From Stenotrophomonas maltophilia (GTDB lineage Bacteria; Pseudomonadota; Gammaproteobacteria; Xanthomonadales; Xanthomonadaceae), in NCBI RefSeq assembly GCF_023518235.1, contig NZ_CP090423.1, forward strand, positions 3,099,001-3,163,000: a DNA stretch of 64,000 bases, read 5' to 3'. The notes below the pieces were generated by a model. That model worked only from the letters and a program-made list of their open reading frames with translations, was not told the DNA's origin and did not search any database. Each line of letters opens with the position of its first letter. Within the stretch, counting starts at the first letter, position 1. This document shows positions 26,987 through 39,527 of this stretch, piece by piece. The position numbers and the translations under genes were made by a program.

Positions 26987-27159
26987 CCGGCCACGAGCAG
27001 TACGCTGCACTGCAGCAATCAGGACGTGAACATCGGCGATCTAGCTGGATCCGGCGCGTCCCGGTACCCTGACACATTCAAACAACCGTTTCGCCCGTGG
27101 CCGCACGCGCGATTCCCAGGCACCGCCGGTGGCCCCGATGCCGGCCCTACCCACGAGTC

Positions 27160-28845
27160 ATGCAATCGATGAGCGCTGAAGCCAACGCCCTGCCCCCGCG
27201 TGAAGTAATGGAATTCGACGTGGTGATCGTCGGCGCCGGTCCTGCCGGCCTGGCCACCGCGATCCGCCTGCGCCAGCGCGCGATCGAGGCCGGCCGCGAA
27301 CTGTCGGTGTGCGTGCTGGAAAAGGGTTCCGAGCCGGGCGCGCACGTGCTGTCCGGTGCGGTGATGGACCCGCGCGCGCTGACCGAACTGTTCCCGGACT
27401 GGGCCGAGCGTGGCGCACCGCTGAAGCAGAAGGTCACCCGCGACGAATTCCTGTTCCTCAGCGAGACCGGTTCGCGCAGCACGCCCAACGCGCTGCTGCC
27501 GGAGTGCTTCCACAACGAAGGCAACTACATCATCAGCCTGGGTGAAGTGACGCGCTGGCTGGCGCAGCAGGCCGAGGCGCTGGAAGTGGCGATCTTCCCG
27601 GGCTTTGCCGCCGCCGAAGTGCTGTATGGCGACAACGGTGAAGTGATCGGCGTGGCCACCGGCGACATGGGCATCGAGAAGGACGGCAGCATCGGCCCGG
27701 CCTTCGAGCGCGGCATGGCGCTGCAGGCCAAGTACACGATCTTCGCCGAAGGCGCGCGCGGCCACCTCGGCCGCCAGCTGATCGCCCGCTACAAGCTGGA
27801 CGAAGGCAAGGACCCGCAGGCCTACGGCATCGGCATCAAGGAACTGTGGCAGATCGACCCGGCCAAGCATGAGCCGGGCCTGGTGGTGCACGCCGCTGGC
27901 TGGCCGCTGGACAGCGACACCTACGGCGGCGCGTTCCTGTACCACGCCGACGGCGGCAAGGTTGCCATCGGCTACGTGGTCGGCCTGGACTACAGGAACC
28001 CGTGGCTGAGCCCGTTCGAGGAATTCCAGCGCTTCAAGACCCATCCGGACATCCGCAAGCACCTGGAAGGCGGTACCCGCATCGGCTACGGCGCGCGCGC
28101 GATCACCGCTGGCGGCCTGCTGTCGCTGCCGAAGACGGTGTTCCCCGGTGGCGCTCTGGTCGGCTGCGAGGCCGGCTACCTCAACGCCAGCCGCATCAAG
28201 GGCAGCCATGCGGCGATCAAGACCGGGATGCTGTGCGCCGACGCCGCGTTTGATGCGCTCGCCGCCGACCGCCAGCACGATGAGCTGGGCGCCTACCCTA
28301 AGGCCTTCGAAGCCAGCTGGCTGTTCACCGAACTGCAGCAGGCCAAGAACTTCAAGCAGTGGTTCAAGAAGGGCCAGACCGTGGCTACGCTGATGACCGG
28401 CGTGGAGCAGTGGCTGCTGCCCAAGCTGGGTGTGCGCAACCCGCCGTGGACCCTGCACCGCACCCAGCCGGACCATGCCTGCCTGGAGCCGGCGGCCCAG
28501 CACACTCGCATCGCCTACCCGAAGCCGGACGGTGTGCTGACCTTCGACCGTCTCAGCTCGGTGTTCCTCAGCAGCACCAACCACGACGAGAACCAGCCCA
28601 GCCACCTGACCCTGAAGGATCCGAGCATTCCGGTGAAGGTGAACCTGGCCGAGTACGCCGGCCCGGAAGCCCGCTACTGCCCGGCCGGTGTATACGAGTT
28701 CGTCGGCGAAGCCGACAACGCGCGCCTGCAGATCAACGCGCAGAACTGCGTGCACTGCAAGACCTGCGACATCAAGGACCCGACCCAGAACATCGTCTGG
28801 GTGACCCCGCAGGGCGGCGGCGGCCCGAACTACTCGGGCATGTGA
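27160..28845 (+). CDS. Electron-transfer flavoprotein:ubiquinone oxidoreductase
   Basis: A 561-residue membrane-associated flavoprotein that passes electrons from acyl-CoA dehydrogenases via ETF to ubiquinone. The N-terminal FAD site is VVIVGAGPAGLATAIRL. The middle has GGLLSLPKTVFPGGALVGCEAG. The C-terminal 4Fe-4S ligands are CPAGVYEF and CVHCKTCDIKDPTQNI. The length matches bacterial and mitochondrial ETF-QO. The ATG at 27160 was used; one three codons on is equally possible. Its partner gcdH is divergent. Confidence 0.95.
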   Translation: MQSMSAEANALPPREVMEFDVVIVGAGPAGLATAIRLRQRAIEAGRELSVCVLEKGSEPGAHVLSGAVMDPRALTELFPDWAERGAPLKQKVTRDEFLFLSETGSRSTPNALLPECFHNEGNYIISLGEVTRWLAQQAEALEVAIFPGFAAAEVLYGDNGEVIGVATGDMGIEKDGSIGPAFERGMALQAKYTIFAEGARGHLGRQLIARYKLDEGKDPQAYGIGIKELWQIDPAKHEPGLVVHAAGWPLDSDTYGGAFLYHADGGKVAIGYVVGLDYRNPWLSPFEEFQRFKTHPDIRKHLEGGTRIGYGARAITAGGLLSLPKTVFPGGALVGCEAGYLNASRIKGSHAAIKTGMLCADAAFDALAADRQHDELGAYPKAFEASWLFTELQQAKNFKQWFKKGQTVATLMTGVEQWLLPKLGVRNPPWTLHRTQPDHACLEPAAQHTRIAYPKPDGVLTFDRLSSVFLSSTNHDENQPSHLTLKDPSIPVKVNLAEYAGPEARYCPAGVYEFVGEADNARLQINAQNCVHCKTCDIKDPTQNIVWVTPQGGGGPNYSGM

Positions 28846-28910
28846 CCGTCATGGGCTGCGACCGCGTGTCGCAGCCCAGCCGTTCGGGCAGACCGCTATG
28901 CTGCCCGCCC

Positions 28911-29305
28911 ATGCGCGAGCTCCCTGCCCTGATCGTGATGGCCCTGGCCCTGGCCGGGACCGCCTGCCAGCGTCCACCGGCCGTGCCGGCCACGCCGCAG
29001 CAGGCGCGCCAGCAGGCCATGCAGCGCGCGTTCGAACTGTGTGCCGGCTGCCATACCGTCCAGCCCGGCGGCATCCATCGCTTCGGCCCCAACCTGCACG
29101 GGGTGATCGGCCGTCGCGCCGGCAGCCTGCCCGACTACGGCTATTCGGACGGCATGCGCCGCGCTGACCTCACCTGGACCGCGCAGACCCTGGATGCCTT
29201 CCTGCAATCGCCCACCCATGTGGTACCCGGCACCCGCATGTACAACGCCTTTCCCAGCGCCGAACGCCGCGCGCTGGTGATTGCCTATCTGCAGCAGCTG
29301 CCCGC

Positions 29306-29312
<7 letters not shown>
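28911..29312 (+). CDS. Monohaem c-type cytochrome (class I)
   Basis: A 133-residue exported cytochrome. A hydrophobic leader runs over residues 6-19 (ALIVMALALAGTAC), the haem motif is CAGCH near residue 44, the axial Met is in PGTRMYN, and GPNLHGVIGRRAG is typical of mitochondrial-type cytochrome c. A Cys at the leader's end may make it a lipoprotein, although the lipobox is poor. It probably serves the electron-transfer chain; the partner is unknown. Its 3' end overlaps the convergent sensor-kinase gene by seven bases. Confidence 0.85.
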
Positions 29313-32920
<3,608 letters not shown>

Positions 32921-32995
32921 CTGCGTCGATCTCCCAGAATCCTGCCAGGAACCGCGAAGGTCGCGGTCCGGCGTGCCCGACGGCCATACTAGAGC

Positions 32996-33634
32996 ATGAG
33001 CTTGCGCATCATCATCGCAGACGACCACCCGGTGGTCCGTATCGGTACCCGCGCCGTCATCGAGTCGAGCGGGGTCGGCCGCGTGGTCGGCGAGGCTGAC
33101 AGCGCGCATGCGCTGATGGCCATGCTGGGCAGCCAACCCTGCGACCTGCTGGTCACCGACTACTCCATGCCGGGCAGCCCGCAGGCCGATGGCTTTGCCA
33201 TGATCGGAATGATCCGTCGCCGTCATCCGGATCTGCCGGTGCTCATGCTCAGCGTCTCCAACAATCTGGCGATCCTGCGCATGGTGCTCGACAGCGGCGT
33301 ACTCGGCCTGGTCGACAAGAGCTCGTCGATGGACGAACTGCCGCAGGCCATCCAGGCCGTCTACCGTGGGCAGACCTACATCAGCCGCAGCCTGCGCGAG
33401 CGGGTTGAGACCGCCGGCAGCTGGCGCATGCGCGAAGGCGATGGCAAGCCGCTGTCACCACGCGAGGTGGAAGTGCTGCGGCTGCTGGGCACCGGCATGA
33501 CCGTCAAGGAAATCTCGTTGCAGCTGCACAAAAGCGTGAGCACCATCAGCCGTCAGAAGGGCGATGCCATGCTGAAGCTGGGGCTGAAGGGGGATGCCGA
33601 GTTGTTCGACTACCTGCGCGACGGAAAAATCTGA
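32996..33634 (+). CDS. NarL/FixJ-family response regulator (EvgA/RcsB-like)
   Basis: A 212-residue two-domain regulator. The receiver domain is at residues 1-125: acidic pocket IIADDHPVV, phospho-Asp in LLVTDYSMPG, Lys in GLVDKSSSMDEL. A LuxR-type HTH is at ~148-205 (PLSPREVEVLRLLGTGMTVKEISLQLHKSVSTISRQKGDAM). It is divergent from the hybrid sensor and completes an EvgAS-like phosphorelay. The target genes are not evident. Confidence 0.92.
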   Translation: MSLRIIIADDHPVVRIGTRAVIESSGVGRVVGEADSAHALMAMLGSQPCDLLVTDYSMPGSPQADGFAMIGMIRRRHPDLPVLMLSVSNNLAILRMVLDSGVLGLVDKSSSMDELPQAIQAVYRGQTYISRSLRERVETAGSWRMREGDGKPLSPREVEVLRLLGTGMTVKEISLQLHKSVSTISRQKGDAMLKLGLKGDAELFDYLRDGKI

Positions 33635-33822
33635 ACACCGGCCATCGGGCGCAGGAACTTTCAGGCCGCCTTCATGGCGCCTGACGCTAGATGAATGCGC
33701 ACGCCGCTCGGTCGGCCAGGCAATGTTCCGGCAATGTGGGAACGTCAGCGTGGTCTCCACGGCAGCCGGGGCGCCCCGCCCTCCCTGCCCCGCGTGGCAT
33801 GCACCTCACAGGAGAACCGAAC

Positions 33823-34215
33823 ATGCTCAGTACTTCCGCACTCAGCTTCCGTGGTCTGGCGATGGCCCTGGCATTGATTGCCGGCGTGGCCGTGGTCAGC
33901 GATGCCAGCGCGATGTCGAGGAAGGACAAGCGCACCCTGGTCGGTGCCGTGGTCGGTGGCGTGGCCGGCAACCTGCTGTCCAATGGCGACCCGGCCGCAA
34001 CCGTCGGCGGTGCCGTGGCCGGCGGCGCGATCGGCAACCTGACCACTTCCGACCGCCACGACCGGCGTTATTACGACAACCGCTACGACCGCCGCTACGA
34101 CCGTGGCTATTACCGTAGCGGCTACTACGACCGGGGTGACGACCGTCGCTGGCAGCGCGAGCGCTACTACGACAACCGCTACTATCACGACCGTGGCCGT
34201 CACCGCGGCTGGTAA
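33823..34215 (+). CDS. Exported glycine-zipper protein with Arg/Tyr/Asp-rich tail
   Basis: A 130-residue protein. A signal peptide is followed by a glycine-zipper membrane segment (VGAVVGGVAGNLLSNGDPAATVGGAVAGGAIGNL, in two halves). It then has a 55-residue tail rich in Asp, Arg and Tyr (DRRYYDNRYDRRYDRGYY). AGGAGA precedes the ATG. Similar proteins are outer-membrane or periplasmic 2TM-zipper proteins. The function is unknown. The 190-bp gap before it shows no other gene. Confidence 0.8.
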   Translation: MLSTSALSFRGLAMALALIAGVAVVSDASAMSRKDKRTLVGAVVGGVAGNLLSNGDPAATVGGAVAGGAIGNLTTSDRHDRRYYDNRYDRRYDRGYYRSGYYDRGDDRRWQRERYYDNRYYHDRGRHRGW

Positions 34216-34330
34216 GCACGCCCTGCGCTACGGCGGCTGATCGCCTGACGACGGGCGGGTCCATGACCCGCCCGTTTGCGTTGCCGGCGGGCATCGCGTT
34301 GAATGCGCAGCCTTGGATGTGACTTCCCCC

Positions 34331-35467
34331 ATGGGCTGCGGCATGACTTCTTCTTCCCACCGCGTGCAGGGCCTCAACAACGACGAGGTTGCCGCCGACT
34401 GGCCACCGATCAACGCCGCTGACATCGCATGGCTGAGCGCCCGTTACCCGCAGCTGGGCGAACGCAGCGTGCCGCGCTGGCACAGCCCACGCCCACTGTC
34501 GGCCGCCGCCATCGTTGACGGACCGCATGGCCCGGTGTTCATCAAGCGCCACCACCACAGCGTGCGCAGCGCGTCCTGCCTGGAAGAAGAGCACCGCTTC
34601 ATCGCCCATCTCGCCGCCGGTGGCGTGCCGGTGGTGCAGGTGCTGGCCTCGGCCGATGGCCAGACGGCCGTCGAGCACGGTCAATGGACGTATGAACTGC
34701 ACGCCGTGGGTGTCGGCGAGGACCTGTACCGCGATGCGGTGTCGTGGTCGCTGCTGACCGACGTCGCACAGGCCCGCGAAGCCGGTCGCGCGCTCGCGCA
34801 GCTGCACCGGGCTGCGGCCAGCTACTACGCACCCCAGCGCAGCACCCATCTGCTGGTCGCACGTGACGATCTGATCCGCGCCGACGATCCAATCTCAGCG
34901 ATCAAGGCCGACCTGCCTGCACGCCCGGGGCTGGCCCGCTATCTCGCGCGCATCCCGTGGGAAGCGCAGCTGCGCCGCGATGTACTGCCCTGGCATGCGG
35001 GCCTGGCCGAACGCCTGCGCGACGAACCCGCGTTGTGGGCGCACAACGACTGGCATGTCTCCAACCTGCTGTGGCGCGACGGCCAGGTCAGCACCGTGCT
35101 GGATTTCGGCCTGGCCTCACCCACCAGCGCACTGTTCGATCTTGCCACCGCCATCGAGCGCAACGCTGTGGCATGGCTGGAGCTGGAACGCGGCAGGGAC
35201 GCGGTGCGCATTGATATCGCGCTGGCGTTGCTCGAGGGCTATCGGCAGGTGCTGCCGCTGTCGGCCACGCGCGTGCAGCTGCTGGCTGACCTGCTGCCGA
35301 TGGTCCATTTCGACTTCGCACTGTCCGAAGTGGAGTATTTCGAAGGCGTCACCGGCTCCACCGCGAACGCCGACGTGGCCTGGCAGCCCTTCATGCTGGG
35401 GCATCCGGCGTGGTTCCACAGCGCGCCCGGGCAGGCACTGCTGCAGGCGCTGCACGCCGCCGCGTGA
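34331..35467 (+). CDS. APH/choline-kinase-family phosphotransferase
   Basis: A 378-residue kinase-fold protein. The N-lobe has PVFIKRHHHS with the ATP-binding Lys. The catalytic loop is LWAHNDWHVSNLLW (HxDxxxxN) and the metal motif is VLDFGLA. This is the aminoglycoside phosphotransferase/ThiK/SrkA superfamily of small-molecule kinases. The start is uncertain (ATG 34331 or 34343, neither with a good Shine-Dalgarno). It ends 118 bp before a TPP riboswitch operon for vitamin uptake, so a thiamine-kinase-like role is conceivable but speculative. Confidence 0.75.
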   Translation: MGCGMTSSSHRVQGLNNDEVAADWPPINAADIAWLSARYPQLGERSVPRWHSPRPLSAAAIVDGPHGPVFIKRHHHSVRSASCLEEEHRFIAHLAAGGVPVVQVLASADGQTAVEHGQWTYELHAVGVGEDLYRDAVSWSLLTDVAQAREAGRALAQLHRAAASYYAPQRSTHLLVARDDLIRADDPISAIKADLPARPGLARYLARIPWEAQLRRDVLPWHAGLAERLRDEPALWAHNDWHVSNLLWRDGQVSTVLDFGLASPTSALFDLATAIERNAVAWLELERGRDAVRIDIALALLEGYRQVLPLSATRVQLLADLLPMVHFDFALSEVEYFEGVTGSTANADVAWQPFMLGHPAWFHSAPGQALLQALHAAA

Positions 35468-35499
35468 CCCGGTTGACGGACCGCCGGGGACCCATCATG

Positions 35500-35538
35500 G
35501 GGGTCAGAGCCCTTTCCTGCGGAAAGGGATCCGACCCC
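35500..35538. repeat. Second repeat family, copy 3
   Basis: GGGGGTCAGAGCCCTTTCC and GGAAAGGGATCCGACCCC flank a short loop. The opposite orientation of the same element lies at 9777-9818. Confidence 0.75.
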
Positions 35539-35585
35539 GGGCGGCGCTCGCAAATCCGTACCATTTGTAGTGAAATGGTCATCTG

Positions 35586-35662
35586 AAGCGGGGGTGCCTG
35601 GATCTGCCAGGCTGAGAGAGTCCCTTGGAACCTGATCCGGTTTGCACCGGCGTAGGGAGCTT
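35586..35662 (+). promoter_or_regulatory. TPP (thiamine pyrophosphate) riboswitch
   Basis: The THI-box core is intact: GGGGGTGCC, then CTGAGAGAG (pyrimidine-sensor loop), then GGAACCTGATCCGG, and GGCGTAGGGAGC closing with AAGC...GCTT as P1. It lies 83 bp upstream of the TonB-dependent receptor ATG at 35746, so TPP should repress the receptor-pnuT operon. Confidence 0.95.
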
Positions 35663-35745
35663 TGAGCCGCAGCCACACCCCCGTTCCGGGCCGGTGCACC
35701 TGCGCGCCGTCGCTTCGTCTCCCTTGTTGTCCGAAGACGAATCGA

Positions 35746-37935
35746 ATGAACCGCTGCCTGCGCCCCACCCTGCTCGCCCTCGCCCTCTGTGCCGCGCTGC
35801 CGCTGCATGCCAGCCAGGCCGATGCCTCCCCCGATGCGGCTGCCACCGGCGCCGAACGCTCGCCGACCGAACTGGCGGCGGTGCGCGTGCAGGCCGGCAA
35901 GCCGAAGACCGATACCTCGCGCGTCAACGCCTTCGGGGGCGGCAGCTGGAAAGACACGCCGGCCTCGGTGAACGTGCTCGAACGCGATTACCTCGACCGT
36001 CGCCAGGTGCGCACGCTGTCCGAGCTGGCCAGCAACGATGCCTCACTGGGCGATGCGTATGCGCCGGTGGGCTACTACCAGAACATCGCCATCCGCGGCT
36101 TCGCGCTGGACGCAGCCACCGGCTACCGCTTCAACAGCCTGTCCATCGCCGGCGAGCAGCGCCTGGCACTGGAGAACGTGCAGTCGGTGGAGATCCTCAA
36201 AGGCGAAGCCGGGCTTGCTGCCGGTGTGATGGCGCCGGGCGGCATCATCAACTACATCGGCAAGCGTCCGGCCGAAGTGCGCACCGCCACGCTCGGCACC
36301 GATTCGGAAGGCTCGCGCTACGTCGCCGTCGATGTCGGTCATTGGATCACCCCGCGCTTCGGCCTGCGCCTGAACGCTGCGTGGGATTCCAGCAACGCCT
36401 ATGTCGAGCACGCCGATGGCCGCCGCAACTTCTACTCGCTGGCCGCCGACTGGCTGATCGGCGAACGCGGCAAGCTGGAAGTGGACGCCAACTACCAGAC
36501 CAGTTCGCAGCGCTCGGTCTCGGGCTACCAGCTGCTGGGCGCACGCGAACTGCCGCGTGGCGTCGACCGCGAGCACCTGCTGGGCTACCAGCCGTGGCAG
36601 CGCCCGGTGGATATCGCCAGCACCAACATCACCGCCCTGCACACCTACGATTTCAATGACGCCTGGCAGTCGCGCGTCTCGGTTGGCCACAGCCGCTCGG
36701 TGATCGATGACAACGTCGCCTTCGCCTACGGCTGCTACTACGCCGTGCAGTGTGCCGACGGCAGCGTGCCGGGCAACTACTTCGCGCCCAACGGCGACTA
36801 CGACGTCTACGACTACCGCAGCCCGGACGACACCCGCCGCAACCAGCAGGCGCGTGCCGAGCTGCGCGGCCGCTTCGAGACCGGCAGCGTCGGTCACCAG
36901 CTGACCGTCGGTGCCGACTACTTCCGCCGCACCGTGGACAAGCGCCCGAGCGTCAACGAGTACGTCGGCACCAGCAACATCCACGACGCACAGGTGCCGG
37001 TGTTCGAGCCGTCGCCGAAGATGCCGGGTCCGTCCGCACGGCGCCTGGACAGCCGCCAGACCGCGTTCTTCGCGCTGGACCGGATGAGCTTCGGCGATGA
37101 CTGGCAGTGGCTGGCCGGTGGCCGCTTCGTGCGCCTGGACGAGCGTGCCTACGACAAGCGCGGCGTCCCGCAGCGGCACAGTCGCCTGTCGCGCTTCCTG
37201 CCGCAGACCGCAGTGGTGTGGAAGGCCACCGACCAGCTCAACGCCTATGCCAGCTACGTGCGCGGCATTTCGCTGGGCCAGGAAGCGCCGTTCTGGACCA
37301 GCAATGCCGACACCTTCCTGCCGTCGGTGCAGTCGCGGCAGCTGGAAGTGGGCGTGAAGTACGTGCCGGTCGAAGCACTGACGCTGGGCGCGGCGGTGTT
37401 CCGCATTTCGCAGCCGTACCAGTACGCCCAGCCCGACAACAGCGACGTGGGCTACACCTTCGTCGAAGAAGGCACCCAGACCCACACCGGCCTGGAGCTG
37501 ACCGCCAACGGCCAGCTGACGGATGCATTGCAGATCGTCGCCAGTGCCAGCGTGCTGCAGGCGCGCGCGCGCGACACCGGCACGCCGGCCTATGAAGGCC
37601 ATCAGCTGGTGAATGTGCCGAAGGTGCGTGCCAGCGTGCATGTGGCCTACGCGCTGCCGTTCGCGCAGGGCCTGGATGTCACCGGCGGCTGGCGCTACGC
37701 CGGTGCCAACGTGGCCCGCGCCGATGGCGGCGTGCGTGCACCGGACTACTCGGTGTTCGATGCCGGACTGCGCTTCCAGCATCGCCTGCACGAACGTGCG
37801 GTGACCTGGAACCTGTCGGTGGACAACGTGTTCAACCGCTTCTACTGGCGCGATACCGGCAGCAGCGGCGGTGACTACTACCTGTTCCCCGGCGCACCGA
37901 GGCAGGCGCGCCTGTCGGTGACCTTCGCGCTGTGA
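35746..37935 (+). CDS. TonB-dependent outer-membrane receptor (predicted thiamin uptake)
   Basis: A 729-residue receptor. A signal peptide ends near residue 24, then a plug domain (TPASVNVLERDYLDRRQVRTL, GGIINYIGKRP) and a 22-strand barrel ending in ...RLSVTFAL with a terminal aromatic signature. It is similar to siderophore-type TBDRs, but the TPP riboswitch upstream and the cotranscribed pnuT gene point to thiamin or a precursor as ligand (known association; substrate inferred). The ATG at 35746 was chosen because the frame before it runs through the riboswitch. The stop overlaps the pnuT start by four bases (GTGA). Confidence 0.88.
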   Translation: MNRCLRPTLLALALCAALPLHASQADASPDAAATGAERSPTELAAVRVQAGKPKTDTSRVNAFGGGSWKDTPASVNVLERDYLDRRQVRTLSELASNDASLGDAYAPVGYYQNIAIRGFALDAATGYRFNSLSIAGEQRLALENVQSVEILKGEAGLAAGVMAPGGIINYIGKRPAEVRTATLGTDSEGSRYVAVDVGHWITPRFGLRLNAAWDSSNAYVEHADGRRNFYSLAADWLIGERGKLEVDANYQTSSQRSVSGYQLLGARELPRGVDREHLLGYQPWQRPVDIASTNITALHTYDFNDAWQSRVSVGHSRSVIDDNVAFAYGCYYAVQCADGSVPGNYFAPNGDYDVYDYRSPDDTRRNQQARAELRGRFETGSVGHQLTVGADYFRRTVDKRPSVNEYVGTSNIHDAQVPVFEPSPKMPGPSARRLDSRQTAFFALDRMSFGDDWQWLAGGRFVRLDERAYDKRGVPQRHSRLSRFLPQTAVVWKATDQLNAYASYVRGISLGQEAPFWTSNADTFLPSVQSRQLEVGVKYVPVEALTLGAAVFRISQPYQYAQPDNSDVGYTFVEEGTQTHTGLELTANGQLTDALQIVASASVLQARARDTGTPAYEGHQLVNVPKVRASVHVAYALPFAQGLDVTGGWRYAGANVARADGGVRAPDYSVFDAGLRFQHRLHERAVTWNLSVDNVFNRFYWRDTGSSGGDYYLFPGAPRQARLSVTFAL

Positions 37936-38513
37936 GCGGCGCCGTGCTCGAGTGGACCGCCGCGCTGTGCAGCGTGCTGGGCGTCTGGCTGATGGCCCGG
38001 CGTCAGCTTGCCGCGTGGCCGGTGGGCCTGCTGTCGGTGGCGCTGTACGGACTGGTGTTCGCCGAGGCCAAGCTCTACTCGGACACCTTGCTGCAGGTGA
38101 TCTTCGGCGGCTTCCTGGTCTATGGCTGGATCAACTGGCGCCAGCATGCGGCCGACGAAGGCAGCATCCGCATCGTGCCACTGGCGCGCGGCAAACTGCT
38201 GCGCGACCTGGCCATCGGCGTGGGTGGCGGCCTGGCGCTGGGGGCGGTCATGCACAGCTTCACCGACGCCGCGCTGCCGTGGCTGGATGCCCTGCTGACC
38301 GGGCTGAGCCTGGTCGGGCAGTGGTGGCAGGCGCGCCGGCACGCCGCCTGCTGGTGGGTGTGGATCGCGGTGGACGTGGTGTATGTGGGTGCCTATCTGT
38401 TCAAGTCACTGCACGTGACCGCCGCGCTGTACGTGTTCTTCCTTGGCCTGGCCGTGTTCGGCCTGCGCGCGTGGCAGGCGGCGGCACGCGCACCGCAGGC
38501 AGCAACCCGGTAG
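37932..38513 (+). CDS. pnuT: PnuC-family vitamin transporter, PnuT (thiamin)
   Basis: A 193-residue inner-membrane protein with about seven hydrophobic helices. Family motifs are LYGLVFAEAKLYSDTLLQ and YGWINWRQ near the N-terminal half, and WWVWIAVDVVYVGAYLFKSL near the end. PnuC proteins are facilitators of nicotinamide riboside; the TPP-riboswitch-controlled branch is PnuT for thiamin. It starts with GTG overlapping the receptor stop. Its stop codon TAG is the first part of a REP element (CGGTAG). Confidence 0.9.
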   Translation: MSGAVLEWTAALCSVLGVWLMARRQLAAWPVGLLSVALYGLVFAEAKLYSDTLLQVIFGGFLVYGWINWRQHAADEGSIRIVPLARGKLLRDLAIGVGGGLALGAVMHSFTDAALPWLDALLTGLSLVGQWWQARRHAACWWVWIAVDVVYVGAYLFKSLHVTAALYVFFLGLAVFGLRAWQAAARAPQAATR

Positions 38514-38624
38514 ATCCACGCCATGCGTGGATGGGGTTTACCGGTAGTTGCCAACCTTGGTTGGCGTGCGTGCCGACCAAGGTCGGCATCTACCCAGCAC
38601 ATCCACGCGTGGCGTGGATCTACC
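38509..38624. repeat. REP cluster between convergent pnuT and TonB-like genes
   Basis: GTAGATCCACGCCATGCGTGGAT, GTAGTTGCCAACCTTGGTTGGC, GCCGACCAAGGTCGGCATCTAC and ATCCACGCGTGGCGTGGATCTAC: four palindromes arranged symmetrically. Both flanking genes use the outer TAGs as stop codons. Confidence 0.8.
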
Positions 38625-39033
38625 GGGTAAGCACCAAGCCCAGGCGCAGCGGCTGGCGCATGTCCGCCGGTGGCGCCGGCAACGGGCTGGCCTGCAGCGT
38701 CGCGCGCAGATCGGCATCCACCTGGGCATCACCCAGGCTGTCGAATGCCAGCTTCGAAATGCGCCCATCGGCGGTGATCCACAGGCTTACCGGCAGCGGT
38801 GCCGGCATGTCCGGGTGCGCCTGCAGCCACGCCAGCACACGCTGCGCCTGCGAGTCCTGTTCCTGCTGCAGGCGCTGCTGCAGCTGCCCACCTACGGCAG
38901 CGGCATAGGCCATCCAGTGCGCAGGTGCCTCCTGCGCGGACACGCTGCCGCTGCCCAGTGCCAGCGCACCGAACAAAGCAGCCAGCGGCCGCCACCAGCG
39001 GCGTGCGCCGTTCCTGTGTCCTGCTGCAGCCAT
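38620..39033 (-). CDS. Exported protein with TonB C-terminal-like domain
   Basis: A 137-residue protein. A signal peptide (about 1-33, SVSA-QEAPA) precedes a region (WMAYAAAVGGQLQQRLQQEQ, LPVSLWITADGRISKLAFDSLG, LRLGLVLTR) whose strand-helix pattern resembles a TonB C-terminal domain without the proline-rich spacer. It may act in energy transduction for the nearby TonB receptor (inference, weak). Its stop is formed by the flanking REP element. Confidence 0.6.
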   Translation of the reverse strand: MAAAGHRNGARRWWRPLAALFGALALGSGSVSAQEAPAHWMAYAAAVGGQLQQRLQQEQDSQAQRVLAWLQAHPDMPAPLPVSLWITADGRISKLAFDSLGDAQVDADLRATLQASPLPAPPADMRQPLRLGLVLTR

Positions 39034-39152
39034 CGCCGGCCTCCTCCACTCGCATCCAGCGCGTCATGGTCGGCGCGGTAGATGACAGGCAGATGGCGGG
39101 CCGTGATGATGGGGCGCGTCGAGCTTACCCGACGGAGGAGGGTTGCCTTTGA

Positions 39153-39497
39153 TCAGTCCAGGCAGGTCTTCAGATCATCGCGCGTCCAGCCGGTGAGACC
39201 TGCGCCCTTCCAGTAGCGTGCAGACGTACCGGCCGGGGCAGAGGCAAGCTCGACAATGGCAATCACCCCATGGTTTACAGGGTTGTCGATGACAATGCGC
39301 TGCCCGGATTCGGTGGGCAGGACGCGCACAACCTTGTTGCGCTGGGTCCACGTCTGGGACAGGCACACGGTGACCTGCTGCACCGATTTCGAAGAATCAA
39401 ATGACTCGGGTGCTTGTTCAAGCAGACCAGGTGCTGTCGAGCAGCCAGCAATACCCATGAACAACGCCGCCAGGAAAGGGCCTCTCAATACAGACAT
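39153..39497 (-). CDS. Small lipoprotein, unknown function
   Basis: A 114-residue lipoprotein with lipobox IAGC (Cys19) and GGAGG eight bases before the ATG. The mature part has no motif I recognise; CLSQTWTQRNKVVRVLPTES and a C-terminal DDLKTCLD hold the only other Cys residues. Lower GC and different codon use than its neighbours make it a possible late arrival. Confidence 0.7.
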   Translation of the reverse strand: MSVLRGPFLAALFMGIAGCSTAPGLLEQAPESFDSSKSVQQVTVCLSQTWTQRNKVVRVLPTESGQRIVIDNPVNHGVIAIVELASAPAGTSARYWKGAGLTGWTRDDLKTCLD

Positions 39498-39527
39498 ACG
39501 TCCTCCAGATGCATACGCGTGCGTGGA

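Noticed and set aside
27019..28755. A 578-codon minus-strand frame opposite ETF-QO
   Set aside because: Shadow of a gene with intact FAD and 4Fe-4S motifs.
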